Shown: positions 55,133 through 63,832, counted from the first letter of the stretch. The stretch is DNA of 64,000 nt from Rhizobium sp. (GCA_028290545.1 JAQGJP010000050.1:45787-109786), one strand, 5' to 3'. Notes: a model not told the origin generated them from the letters alone. Numbers and translations: made by a program.

Positions 55133-57227
55133 GCCTTTTCAAAGTAATGGGCCAGTTCGCGAAGGTGCTATCTTATGTCGGATTGGAGACCGGGCCGTCC
55201 TTGCTCCTCAACTATCCGAGCGGTTTGCAGAATCTGTTCTTAAACAGGCGATCAGGCGTCTGGATATAGCTGCCGGTACCACCGGCTTTCATCTGTACCA
55301 GATGCCGATTGGCTACGGCTTTGACCCCTCCGGTGAGAATATCTGCGATGATGTGATTTCTTTCATCGCGCAGTCCAACCTGAGCGACAGCGATCGGGCG
55401 CATTTGCTTGTCAGTCTGTTCGGGACGGCGGCGCGTTTGCTGGCAATGCAGTCGGACGAGGTCTTCAACGCATTTGCACGGCAACTACAGTTGAACGCAA
55501 CCGCTAGAGCCGTTATTCAACTCCACGAGATAGGCAATTCCGAAACAGTCCTTGCGGTCATTCCAGCGCGCACCAGGATGGTCGCCGGAGATGTCCTCGT
55601 CAGTTTTGCAGACCAGGGATTGACCATCGGTCGGGTCGAAGGCGTCGAGGAGTATCTCGCTCGACCGAATCCGCGCCAGAAGATTGCTGCAATTGATCTG
55701 TCGGCGCCTGTTCATACTGTATCTGCTCTCCTCATCGGCCGTGGGGGCGAGATTGCCCTGAAGGTCAACACAAAACCGTATGCCGATACCAAGACGTTCA
55801 TCGACGAAAACATACGCGACGATATCGATCTGGTCGCGTTGTTGTCCCGGGTGGATAGCGAGGCCGGATCGATCGTCGCAAGGTCCGGCAGGCGGGATAA
55901 CAGGCCGGCAACATTGGACGAGCCGGATCTGTGTATCCGCTTTGTTACGGATGTGGCTGTTTCGCTGGACAACGGACTGTTCGTCAGCGGTTGGTTTCTC
56001 GATCCGGGAGGTGAGATCGACGATGTCATCGCTGTCGATCATACCCTGGTTGACAGCAGTATATCGGCGGTATGGAAATTGTTCGACGGAAAGGCGGAGA
56101 TCGCCGGACGAGTGTGGTCGGTCAAACGCTATGTCGCCTTGCTGCGGCGGAAGGAGAAAGCGTCTCCTCCGGCAATATTTCGAATCAGGGTCAGCCTCAG
56201 GAATGAGGGCGATCACTTGATTGCCGCACCCCCCATGCCTCGCGATCTTTCCGCCCAGAGGGAGGCGATACTGGAGACGATCGTCGGACACTCCTTTCCG
56301 CCCGACATGCTGACGGATATATATCTTCCGGCGCTTGATCCAATCCAGCGACAATTGAATGCGCGACAGTGTGTAAGGCACATCAGGGAATACGGCAGGC
56401 GCTCAAGCCGCTCGGTGTCGATCATCATTCCGCTTTACAAGGAAATCGGATTCATCCGGTCGCAGCTTATGGCTTTGGCTGTCGATGCGTTTGTTGTGTC
56501 CCATTGCGAAATCGTTTTCGTTTTGGATGATCCGCTTATCGCTGTTGGGGTTGCATCACTGTTACAGGGTATGACCTATGCCTTCGGCCTTGATATCAAG
56601 CTGGTGACGCTGGACAGGAACGGTGGATATGCGCTTGCGAACAACATCGGGGTCGCGCAGGCCGATGGCGAGACGCTGATACTGCTGAATTCGGACGTCA
56701 TTCCCATCAACCGCGGCTGGATCGAAGCGGCATTGAATAAGCTGGGTGAACTGCCGCCATTTTCGGTGATCGGCCCGAAACTGCTCTATGGGGACACCAG
56801 CCTTCAGCACGCGGGCATGTATTTCGACAAATTGACGACAGGCTACTGGCAGAACTTCCACTACTGGAAAGGTTATGGCCGCGATTTCGAGCCGGCGACC
56901 AATGAGCGCGTCGTCCCGGCGGTCACCGGCGCCTGCATGATCATCCGCAAGTCCGATTATCTTGCAGTCGGCGGCTTTACCACGGATTACATCGTCGGAG
57001 ATTACGAGGACAGCGATCTCTGCCTGAAACTGCGCGAGAATCAGGGAACACCCTACTACATGCCCTCAATCGAACTCTATCATTTCGAGCGCCAGTCCAT
57101 GCCGGAGGACGATGGCCAGCAGGATCGGGGCTCGACAAGCTACAACAGAGCGCTGCATACCGCTAAGTGGGATATGCATATATCAAATATGAATCTTCAG
57201 AAAATGGACGCCGGCCATGCGAAATGA
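55122..57227 (+). CDS. Large glycosyltransferase family 2 protein with unknown N-terminal region
   Basis: 701 residues from GTG, overlapping hlyD by 11 bp. GT-A domain ~431-650: SVSIIIPLYKEIGFIRSQL, NGGYALANNIGVAQADGETLILLNSDVIP (DxD-like NSD), AVTGACMIIRKSDYLAVGGF and DYEDSDLCLKLRE. The first ~420 residues have no recognised catalytic fold; near 288-303 it reads VSGWFLDPGGEIDD, reminiscent of the GWAYNPDNP module in the gene at 60528-61106. Probably transfers a sugar in the cytoplasm. Being in one operon with a protein exporter points to glycosylation of an exported product or to surface polysaccharide. Confidence 0.85.
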   Translation: MSSEPFQSNGPVREGAILCRIGDRAVLAPQLSERFAESVLKQAIRRLDIAAGTTGFHLYQMPIGYGFDPSGENICDDVISFIAQSNLSDSDRAHLLVSLFGTAARLLAMQSDEVFNAFARQLQLNATARAVIQLHEIGNSETVLAVIPARTRMVAGDVLVSFADQGLTIGRVEGVEEYLARPNPRQKIAAIDLSAPVHTVSALLIGRGGEIALKVNTKPYADTKTFIDENIRDDIDLVALLSRVDSEAGSIVARSGRRDNRPATLDEPDLCIRFVTDVAVSLDNGLFVSGWFLDPGGEIDDVIAVDHTLVDSSISAVWKLFDGKAEIAGRVWSVKRYVALLRRKEKASPPAIFRIRVSLRNEGDHLIAAPPMPRDLSAQREAILETIVGHSFPPDMLTDIYLPALDPIQRQLNARQCVRHIREYGRRSSRSVSIIIPLYKEIGFIRSQLMALAVDAFVVSHCEIVFVLDDPLIAVGVASLLQGMTYAFGLDIKLVTLDRNGGYALANNIGVAQADGETLILLNSDVIPINRGWIEAALNKLGELPPFSVIGPKLLYGDTSLQHAGMYFDKLTTGYWQNFHYWKGYGRDFEPATNERVVPAVTGACMIIRKSDYLAVGGFTTDYIVGDYEDSDLCLKLRENQGTPYYMPSIELYHFERQSMPEDDGQQDRGSTSYNRALHTAKWDMHISNMNLQKMDAGHAK

Positions 57228-57981
57228 GCGACTCGAAAGCGCCGCTGCCGATCTGCGCAACGGACTTGTTCCTGTGCCGGAACAGGGCGATATTTTCGTC
57301 GGGGATGGTGCCTATGCCGAAATCGGTGCTGAGTTCCTACGCTATTTCGTCGAGGTCGGCGGACTTCGTCCAGATCATTCGGTGCTTGATATCGGCAGCG
57401 GCATAGGTCGGATTACGGCGGGTCTGAGTCGCTATCTCGATCCGCAAACGGGCAGCTACATCGGATTTGATCCGATGGAGAAAGGCGTTGACTGGTGTCG
57501 CGCCGCCTATTCGCATCTGCCGAATTTCCGATTTGTCTGGGCCGATATTTTCAATGAGCTTTATCGGCCGGATGGGGCCATTCTTTCGACCGAATATGTC
57601 TTTCCGTGTGAAGACCATTCCATCGACTTCGCCATCGCCACCTCCGTCTTCACGCATCTCTATGAGCAGGAGATCGGTGCGTATCTGAACGAGGTTGCCA
57701 GGGTACTGAAACACGACGGGCGGCTGTTTGCGACGGCCTATCTCTTCGATGGCGAGCGGCCTCCCGAGGTGCAGATTCCGCATCTGCGCTTCAACAAGGC
57801 TGATCCCGACCATCCTTACCGCTGGCATGTGGAGGGTGCGTCGCCGCTTGCCGCAGTTTGCTATTCCCAGTCTTACCTCGCGCAGATGATCGAGAAGGAA
57901 AGCGGGAGGAAGGCCGAAATCAGCAAGGGGCGCTGGCGTGGCGGACAAGGGCCATGGTTCCAGGACCTGGTGCTTCTGTGA
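57217..57981 (+). CDS. SAM-dependent class I methyltransferase
   Basis: 254 residues, 11-bp overlap with the preceding gene. SAM-binding motif SVLDIGSGIGRITAGLSRYL, acidic FVWADIFNELY, and VLKHDGRLFATAYLF of the Methyltransf_11/25 group. Likely methylates a sugar or a lipid carrier-bound glycan made by its neighbours (inference from context). Confidence 0.88.
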   Translation: MRNERLESAAADLRNGLVPVPEQGDIFVGDGAYAEIGAEFLRYFVEVGGLRPDHSVLDIGSGIGRITAGLSRYLDPQTGSYIGFDPMEKGVDWCRAAYSHLPNFRFVWADIFNELYRPDGAILSTEYVFPCEDHSIDFAIATSVFTHLYEQEIGAYLNEVARVLKHDGRLFATAYLFDGERPPEVQIPHLRFNKADPDHPYRWHVEGASPLAAVCYSQSYLAQMIEKESGRKAEISKGRWRGGQGPWFQDLVLL

Positions 57982-59243
57982 GCCTGCTTCCTAAAACAGG
58001 CGATCAGCGAATTCTACAGATCGCGCATAATCATCCGCGCTTTCATTCCGGCGGCACGGAACTGACCGCGCTCGCGTTGCATCACGAAGCGCGGCGGCGA
58101 GGGCTGGACAGCTGGTATCTCGGAGCGCTCGACAATTCGCAAATCCTGCCGAACGGGGGTACCAATATGATCGCGCTGTCGGCAGACAGCCGCGAGGCCG
58201 CCTTGGCCACGGACCGCTTCAGCCGGTTCCATCTGATGCAACAGGATTATTTCGGCTTCCTGAGGGAGTTTCGCGGGTATCTCGAAATGATCCGGCCGGA
58301 TGTCGTGCATATGCACCACATATTGAATTTCGGGCTGGAGGCACTCTATGTGATCCGCTCGGCGCTTCCGGATGCACGGATCGTCTTTACCCTGCACGAT
58401 TTCTACCTGATTTGCGCCAACAACGGGCAACTTTACAAGCATGATCGAAATGAGCGCTGTCCAGGGCCAACGCTTGTCGAATGCCTGAAGTGTTTCCCCC
58501 AGCACAGTCCAAACGAGTTTGCCATGCGTGCTTCGGGTGTCACGCATGCGCTGTCATTATGCGATGCATTGATCTCTCCGTCCCATTTCCTCAAAAGCAA
58601 GTTTGATCAGTATCTCGCCACCAACCAGGAGATCATGGTCGTCGAGAACGGATATCTCGGTGCGGACGTGCCTCCGGCCACCGGGCCTGAGCGCGAAGCC
58701 CGAGCCGTCACGTTCGGCTATTTCGGCAATATATCTGCGGTCAAGGGGCTCGGCGACCTGCTCGATGCCGCAGACAGCTTGCTGGAGCGCGGCGCGGAAG
58801 ATTTTCGAATTGCGGTTCATGGGGCGCAGCTATTTGAAGATAAAAATCTCCTTGATCGCATGGAACGCGCCAAGACAACTTTGGGAAAACGGATCAGGTT
58901 TTTCGGGCAATATAAGCCTGAGGACATGAATTCGCATATGGAGGATATCGATTGCCTCGTCTTCCCCTCGGTGTGGTGGGAAAACGCTCCCCTGGTGATC
59001 TATGAAGCTCTCTATCATCGCCGGCAGGTGGTGTCTTATCCCCATGGCGGCGCGCCAGAGATCCTTGCGCGCTACGGAGCAGGAGTCATTGCCCGACATT
59101 CCGATCCGGCTTCATTGGCTGATGCGATGGCAATCATTCTGAGGGATCCCTCGCTTGTGCAAACCAGCTTGACGGCACCGATACCCGGCCGCCGAGACCT
59201 GTTTGACAACTGCTATCGGATATACGCCGGCAAGCAGGGGTAA
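57978..59243 (+). CDS. GT4-type glycosyltransferase
   Basis: 421 residues from GTG at 57978, which overlaps the methyltransferase stop by four bases (GTGA). N-lobe RILQIAHNHPRFHSGGTELTALAL and the C-lobe nucleotide-sugar site VTFGYFGNISAVKGLGDLLDAAD, plus the E-x7-E motif VFPSVWWENAPLVIYEALYH. GT-B retaining enzyme. Last gene of the T1SS operon. Confidence 0.88.
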   Translation: MSLLPKTGDQRILQIAHNHPRFHSGGTELTALALHHEARRRGLDSWYLGALDNSQILPNGGTNMIALSADSREAALATDRFSRFHLMQQDYFGFLREFRGYLEMIRPDVVHMHHILNFGLEALYVIRSALPDARIVFTLHDFYLICANNGQLYKHDRNERCPGPTLVECLKCFPQHSPNEFAMRASGVTHALSLCDALISPSHFLKSKFDQYLATNQEIMVVENGYLGADVPPATGPEREARAVTFGYFGNISAVKGLGDLLDAADSLLERGAEDFRIAVHGAQLFEDKNLLDRMERAKTTLGKRIRFFGQYKPEDMNSHMEDIDCLVFPSVWWENAPLVIYEALYHRRQVVSYPHGGAPEILARYGAGVIARHSDPASLADAMAIILRDPSLVQTSLTAPIPGRRDLFDNCYRIYAGKQG

Positions 59244-59289
59244 TACCAAGCAAGGCCAAGCTCAATGGAGACGCGGACGCGTTGGTTCG

Positions 59290-60516
59290 CTAATCCTGCG
59301 AAGCAAACAGTTTGCTCACTAACGCCACGTGTGTCCGTATCGCCGCTTCCGCCGACCATCGGTTCACTATGGTCTCGCGCGCGTTCTTTCTCAATTCGTC
59401 GATTATCGGCCCACCGGCCAGCACCGTTTCGATATTATCCGCAATCGCCGCCGGATCAAAAAAATTGGCAAGCAGGCCATTTCCGCCGCTGTCGACGAAT
59501 TCCCTGACGGGTGCGGTATCGGAGCCGACAAATCCGCAGCCTGTTGAAAGAGCTTCCAGCGCGGACCAGGACAATACGAAAGGCACGGTCAAATAGACAT
59601 GCACAGCAGAGACCTGCAGCACCTTGCGATAGGTCTTATAGGGAAGGGCTCCCGTGAAGTGGGTGCGGGACAAATCGATGCTGGATTGTGCCATGACCTC
59701 CCGGAAATGCGCATCCGTTCCATGGCCGGCGCCATAGTAGACATTCCGGTCTCCAACCACGATCGCCTCGACGACCGGATCCCGGCTCTGGATGATTTCC
59801 AGCGCCGCCATGAACTGCTCGAATCCCCGAAACGGATCGGCGCCCCTGGCAACATAGGTGATGACACGATCGCCCGCTTTGACGATTTTGCCACCTGCGA
59901 GTGCCAATTCCGCAGCGCTATCCGGTTTGAAAAGGTCAATGTCGATTCCATCCGGCACGACCTCGATCGAGCCCCTTATGTGAGCCGGAAATTGCGCCTT
60001 CTGCCATTCAGTCGGTGACGTCAGCAGATCGGCTCGTGCAAGGTCGGCGAGCACGGGAATGTTGAGCAGGCTGGTGATGATCCTCGATTCAAATGGCCGG
60101 TCTGGCACGAGAAACTCGGTGCTATCAGCGGTGTTGTTGTAAAACCACTCGCAGTATTTGATAAACCGTGCATCGGGAAAAATGTCCTGAAGGAAAGCCC
60201 CCGTACCCCACCCGGTATGACTGTAGACCAGATCCGGCGCCCATCCCGAGTCCTTGAGTTCCTGTGCCTGGATTGCCATGCTGGCGGCTTCCCGGACGAA
60301 CAGGTCCGTGCCAAACAGGACGTGATCGGATGGGCGGTCGGCTACGATTTCACTGCCGTAAATGAACGTCCTCACGCCGTCAATCTTTTGACTGCTTTTG
60401 CCATCGTTCTGTCCGCGATGAAAGGCAATGACGTCGTTATTTCCCTCTTGCAGATAATGTCTGACGATTCGACCGAACTGCCCGGGAAAGTAATGATGTA
60501 CGAACAGGATGCGCAC
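59290..60516 (-). CDS. GT4-type glycosyltransferase
   Basis: 408 residues. RILFVHHYFPGQFGRIVRHYLQ at the N-terminus, ADLLTSPTEWQKAQFPAHIRG, VPDGIDIDLFKP, YVARGADPFRGFEQFMAALE and FVLSWSALEALSTGCGFVGSD with the E-x7-E-like motif. Convergent with the T1SS operon. The sequence of the acceptor side resembles enzymes found beside exopolysaccharide and secretion clusters. Confidence 0.88.
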   Translation of the reverse strand: MRILFVHHYFPGQFGRIVRHYLQEGNNDVIAFHRGQNDGKSSQKIDGVRTFIYGSEIVADRPSDHVLFGTDLFVREAASMAIQAQELKDSGWAPDLVYSHTGWGTGAFLQDIFPDARFIKYCEWFYNNTADSTEFLVPDRPFESRIITSLLNIPVLADLARADLLTSPTEWQKAQFPAHIRGSIEVVPDGIDIDLFKPDSAAELALAGGKIVKAGDRVITYVARGADPFRGFEQFMAALEIIQSRDPVVEAIVVGDRNVYYGAGHGTDAHFREVMAQSSIDLSRTHFTGALPYKTYRKVLQVSAVHVYLTVPFVLSWSALEALSTGCGFVGSDTAPVREFVDSGGNGLLANFFDPAAIADNIETVLAGGPIIDELRKNARETIVNRWSAEAAIRTHVALVSKLFASQD

Positions 60517-60527
60517 GCGCCGCTCGC

Positions 60528-61106
60528 TCAGAAAATGCCAAGGAAACGCTTGCGTTTTCTCTTTTTCTGCTCTTCGGCAAGCTTTCGGGTCAACTCGTCT
60601 ATTCGAACAAAGAATACTTCGGCGGACTCCATTCGTATCTCAAGGCGGTTGAGACGGTCGGAAATCTCCTCGGGAAGCGATTGAACTGGCGTTTCATCGA
60701 TCTTCTCCAGATCCGAGTAACGCACATCCAGCGCATCGAGCTTATCCTTGATGGCGACCAAAGCGTCCTCATAGTTTTTCGAGAAAATCGAAAACAATTC
60801 ATCAATTCGTCGATCATCATTGGTTGCGATCTGCAAGGCAACCTCGCCCGATCTTTGCGACTGCGCCATGATCGTCAGTCCGTGGAAAGATGAAATATTG
60901 GGAGGAAGCAAAATCTCAAATGCGTGGTCACCGTCGCCTATGCCCGCGTCCGGCAGGTCCGGCCGAACGATATTGGCGACGCCGCTGGCCACGACCTGAT
61001 TGCCATGATTGATGCGAATGACGACATGCTCGCTGGGATTGTCCGGATTATAGGCCCATCCAAAGATCTTGCCGCTTTTCAGCTCATCGACACGGCCAAG
61101 CAACAT
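60528..61106 (-). CDS. GWAYNPDNP-domain protein with coiled coil
   Basis: 192 residues. N-terminal module ~1-95: GRVDELKSGKIFGWAYNPDNPSEH, then IGDGDHAFEILLPPNIS. This repeat-like domain occurs beside or fused to glycosyltransferases in Rhizobiales and is possibly carbohydrate-related. The second half is a coiled coil (EDALVAIKDKLDALDVRYSDLEKI ... LNRLEIRMESAE) with a very basic end (KKRKRKRFLGIF). No signal peptide. The next gene in the same direction, the GT at 59290-60516, starts 11 bp after its stop. Confidence 0.7.
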   Translation of the reverse strand: MLLGRVDELKSGKIFGWAYNPDNPSEHVVIRINHGNQVVASGVANIVRPDLPDAGIGDGDHAFEILLPPNISSFHGLTIMAQSQRSGEVALQIATNDDRRIDELFSIFSKNYEDALVAIKDKLDALDVRYSDLEKIDETPVQSLPEEISDRLNRLEIRMESAEVFFVRIDELTRKLAEEQKKRKRKRFLGIF

Positions 61107-61178
61107 GGTGGCAACCCTTCTGCTTGCTCAATCCGCAATTTATCCGGGATTGAGCGCATCCATCCATACCCTAGAAAC

Positions 61179-61209
61179 AAAAAAGATCTCCGCCATTCCG
61201 GCGGAGATC
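61179..61209 (-). terminator. Strong terminator of the small RTX gene
   Basis: GATCTCCGCC (61185-61194) / GGCGGAGATC (61200-61209), 5-nt loop; on the minus strand a six-T run (61184-61179) follows. It isolates the RTX gene as a single transcript. Confidence 0.9.
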
Positions 61210-61232
61210 CAAAATCGCTAAAACACCGAAGA

Positions 61233-61670
61233 TCATACGATATCGAAGTGATCGCCCGGATGCTTCTTGAGGTCATCCAAATCGACATTCTTGAGGGTGA
61301 TCTTGTTGCCGTCACCGAGGTTGATGATGACGTCCTTGCCCTTCTGGCTGGCATGATCCAGGACGTCGCCTGCCTTCTTGATGCCGTTGAGGCCCCTGGC
61401 GATCTCCAATACGTCCTTTTTGACGTCGAAATCGGTGACGATGTCCTTGCCGGAGTCCTGCTTGAACACGAATGTGTCACTGCCGGTTCCGCCAGTGAGT
61501 TTGTCGTCGCCCCTGCCGCCAACGATCAAATCATCGCCAGAACCGCCCTTGATGACGTCATTGCCGCCATTGCCATAGAGCTTGTCGTCGCCGCCATTAC
61601 CGAAAAGCTTGTCTTTGAAGCTCTTGCCGATAATGACGTTGTCATTGGGACCGCCAATGTTAGTTGCCAT
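61233..61670 (-). CDS. Small RTX calcium-binding protein
   Basis: 145 residues, AGGAGAGAGAC before the ATG. Short lead MATNIGGPNDNVIIGKSF, then RTX nonapeptides GNGGDDKLYG, GNGGNDVIKG, GSGDDLIVGG, GRGDDKLTGG, then SDTFVFKQDSGKDIVTDFD, the typical hydrophobic end. No enzymatic domain is present; it is little more than a calcium roll plus secretion signal. Likely substrate of the type I system encoded nearby, perhaps an adhesin (Rap-like) or glycan-binding protein. Confidence 0.9.
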   Translation of the reverse strand: MATNIGGPNDNVIIGKSFKDKLFGNGGDDKLYGNGGNDVIKGGSGDDLIVGGRGDDKLTGGTGSDTFVFKQDSGKDIVTDFDVKKDVLEIARGLNGIKKAGDVLDHASQKGKDVIINLGDGNKITLKNVDLDDLKKHPGDHFDIV

Positions 61671-62031
61671 GTCTCTCTCCTACTTGATGCTGCCTGAAGA
61701 TTCGTGGCAATCTATGCATGGTGAGCCGTCAACAATCAAGTGGTAATTAGCAACTGCAATAAAAAGTCATAATTTAGAGGATTGCTTCTCCAACTTGGTA
61801 ATTTCGCAAGCGTCTTATATATTAGATATATCATATATAAGTCTGCAGTGCTGATGGAGTATGCCAAAGATAGCGGTTATTGTTCGACCGCTTTTGATAA
61901 CAAAACGCAGGATATTGTTAACATATGCGGAACGTTGGATGTGGCGGGAGCGACGCGCTGACGGCAGAAAAAACAGCTGGCGCGGGAGCCGATGGCGGGA
62001 GGCAATCAACAAAAGCAGGATTTGATCCATA
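61671..62031. other. Intergenic region upstream of the RTX gene
   Basis: No gene. It includes the RTX promoter region (minus) and, at 61814-61841, an AT dyad CTTATATAT / ATATATAAG with a 10-bp spacer. Confidence 0.4.
61814..61841. promoter_or_regulatory. AT-rich inverted repeat
   Basis: CTTATATAT (61814-61822), 10-bp spacer, ATATATAAG (61833-61841), 144 bp upstream of the RTX start. MucR/Ros-type zinc-finger regulators of rhizobial surface genes prefer such TA-rich sites; binding is not shown. Confidence 0.35.
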
Positions 62032-62048
62032 TGGCGGAGAGGGTGGGA
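62032..62048. other. tRNA-3'-end-like 17-mer, possible attachment site
   Basis: TGGCGGAGAGGGTGGGA reads as the reverse complement of a tRNA 3' end (CCA, CTCTCC acceptor, start of the T-arm), as found in tRNA-Ser/Leu genes. The rest of a tRNA is not present. Such fragments mark att sites of integrated elements. Confidence 0.45.
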
Positions 62049-62109
62049 CTCTCCGTCAGGTACTTCATTTTCAAGGGCTTAGAACAAGATTCTGACTTTA
62101 CTGCGCTTT

Positions 62110-62140
62110 TTGGTACTTGAGTTGGTACATTTGTTGGTAC
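62110..62140 (+). repeat. Three TTGGTAC direct repeats at 12-bp period
   Basis: TTGGTAC at 62110, 62122 and 62134. They lie 62 bp after the tRNA-like 17-mer. Their spacing and shortness resemble arm-type integrase binding sites. Confidence 0.6.
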
Positions 62141-62262
62141 TGGAAATCAAGGTCGTAACTCTCCCCCTATTTTTAGGCCTTTCTACGCGCCCTCAGACCG
62201 CGTCATTTTCCCCTTTAAGTACGCTTACCGATCGGGAATATTTGGCGATTTCCATCGATTAT

Positions 62263-62317
62263 CTTACCGTACGGTACGATACATCTTGCGGAAGATGAAA
62301 TCTTCCTGTACGGTAAG
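62263..62317 (+). promoter_or_regulatory. hipBA operator region
   Basis: CTTACCGTAC (62263-62272) is repeated inverted as GTACGGTAAG (62308-62317) right before the hipB start. The first site overlaps the palindrome TACCGTACGGTA (62265-62276). Two small hairpins (CATCTT/AAGATG) lie between. Such paired sites fit HipB autorepression. Confidence 0.6.
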
Positions 62318-62320
62318 CTC

Positions 62321-62590
62321 ATGATCAAATTGGCTTCGGATTTCGGCGCGCTTATCAGGGAGCGACGCAAACGTCTCGGTTGGACCCAAACTCAGCTCGC
62401 CGAGCGTTGTGGCACGGGCGAACGCTTCATCGTCGATTTGGAAGGGGGCAAGCCGACCTGCCATCTCGAAAAGTCGCTCATAGCTGCGCGGGCCGTTGGC
62501 ATTGAGCTCGGCGACATGAAATCAGCAACGCTTCCGGAGACCGCAGCCCAGGACGATGCTCTCGCGCACCTCCCGCGGTTCGACAGGTGA
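62321..62590 (+). CDS. hipB: HipB-like antitoxin (XRE family)
   Basis: 89 residues. HTH DFGALIRERRKRLGWTQTQLAERCGTGERFIVDLEGGK spans ~7-45, followed by HLEKSLIAARAVGIELG. It binds the dyads in front and neutralises HipA. Three bases separate it from hipA. Codon use is ordinary, but its location after the att-like sequence suggests acquisition. Confidence 0.88.
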   Translation: MIKLASDFGALIRERRKRLGWTQTQLAERCGTGERFIVDLEGGKPTCHLEKSLIAARAVGIELGDMKSATLPETAAQDDALAHLPRFDR

Positions 62591-62593
62591 TCC

Positions 62594-63832
62594 ATGGCCG
62601 TCATCTATTATGAGGCGGTCCCTGTCGCGCATCTGGGAGCTCAAGGCGAGGTCACGCTTGTCTACGACCCTTCCTGGCTGGCGCGGGCCGGAGCGTTTCC
62701 CGTCTCGTTGACCATGCCCTTGAGCGGCGAACCCTTCGGCAGCAGCCGGGTGGTACCGTGGTTGGCCAATCTCCTGCCCGAGGCGCATCTCACAGAACTT
62801 GGACTTCAGCTCAAAGTGTCGCCGCAGGATGTGGTCGGCATGTTGATGCGACTTGGTCGCGACACGGCGGGCGCCTTCTCCTTCGGCGAGGCCCGCCGAT
62901 CCGGAAATAATTTCCGCATTGTTCCGGATGGAGCCGCCCTCGAGCGTATCATCGAGGAACTCCCTGAACGTCCGTTTCTCGTCGGCGAACACGGCGTGTC
63001 CATGTCACTGGCGGGTGTTCAGGACAAGCTGCCGGTTTATATGGCGAACGGGGAAAAGATTGCGATCCCTATCGATGGCACCCCATCAACCCATATCCTG
63101 AAGCCGGACATCCGCAGGCTTGCCGGCAGCGTCCAGAACGAAGCGTTCTGCATGACCCTGGCCAGGCTTTGTGGTTTGGCCGTCGCTGACGTCACGACAG
63201 GCCGAGTAGGCAAGCGATCCTATCTGCTCGTCACCCGCTATGACCGAGTGTCGGACCAGCTTGGCATTGTTCGCAGGGTTCACCAGGAGGACTTCTGCCA
63301 GCTTCTGGGTCTGCTGCCGTCGGCCAAGTACGAACGATCCGGCTTGGGAGCGGCTCGCGGTGCCAACCTGACTGCCATGTTCCGCGCATTGGCCAACCTC
63401 GTCTCTCCCGCCGAACGCCTCGCCCTTCTGGACGGGGTCATTTTCAATGTCCTGATCGGCAACTCGGATTCGCATGCGAAGAACTATTCGGTCGTTGTCG
63501 GTGCGGGTGGAACGGCGCGGCTTGCGCCGCTCTATGATCTGATGTGCGCGGCAGTCTATCGCAACGTCGATCAGGCCTTGCCCCAGAGCATCGGCTCCAG
63601 GACCAATGCAAATGAATTGCATGGGGAAGACTGGCGAACGCTGGCGACGTCGGTCGACATGAGTGCGGCTTCGACGATGGCCAGAGTCCGCGAGATGAGC
63701 GAAGCCATCGAGGCGCACCTGACCACGGCAGCAGCCACTGTAGAGGCCATGCCGGCAGGTCCACATGATGTCATCGCGAAGTCGATCCGTGCCATTCAAA
63801 AGCGGTGCCGTCGTATTATGCGGCAGCTTTGA
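62594..63832 (+). CDS. hipA: HipA-like serine/threonine kinase toxin
   Basis: 412 residues. N-terminal Couple_hipA domain ~5-100; kinase part with the SLAGVQDKLPVY P-loop region (138-149), HILKPD (ATP Lys near 170), catalytic GNSDSHAKNYS (Asp near 292) and metal Asp in LAPLYDL (near 315). In E. coli HipA phosphorylates glutamyl-tRNA synthetase and halts growth; relatives act on other aminoacyl-tRNA synthetases. All key residues are present, so it should be active. Confidence 0.9.
   Translation: MAVIYYEAVPVAHLGAQGEVTLVYDPSWLARAGAFPVSLTMPLSGEPFGSSRVVPWLANLLPEAHLTELGLQLKVSPQDVVGMLMRLGRDTAGAFSFGEARRSGNNFRIVPDGAALERIIEELPERPFLVGEHGVSMSLAGVQDKLPVYMANGEKIAIPIDGTPSTHILKPDIRRLAGSVQNEAFCMTLARLCGLAVADVTTGRVGKRSYLLVTRYDRVSDQLGIVRRVHQEDFCQLLGLLPSAKYERSGLGAARGANLTAMFRALANLVSPAERLALLDGVIFNVLIGNSDSHAKNYSVVVGAGGTARLAPLYDLMCAAVYRNVDQALPQSIGSRTNANELHGEDWRTLATSVDMSAASTMARVREMSEAIEAHLTTAAATVEAMPAGPHDVIAKSIRAIQKRCRRIMRQL

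Noticed and set aside
61815..62030. 71-codon minus-strand frame upstream of the RTX gene
   Set aside because: No ribosome site, overlaps the AT dyad, no recognisable motif.
62041..62110. A tRNA gene at the att-like site
   Set aside because: Only the 3' end-like 17-mer is present; no cloverleaf can be drawn with the following sequence.
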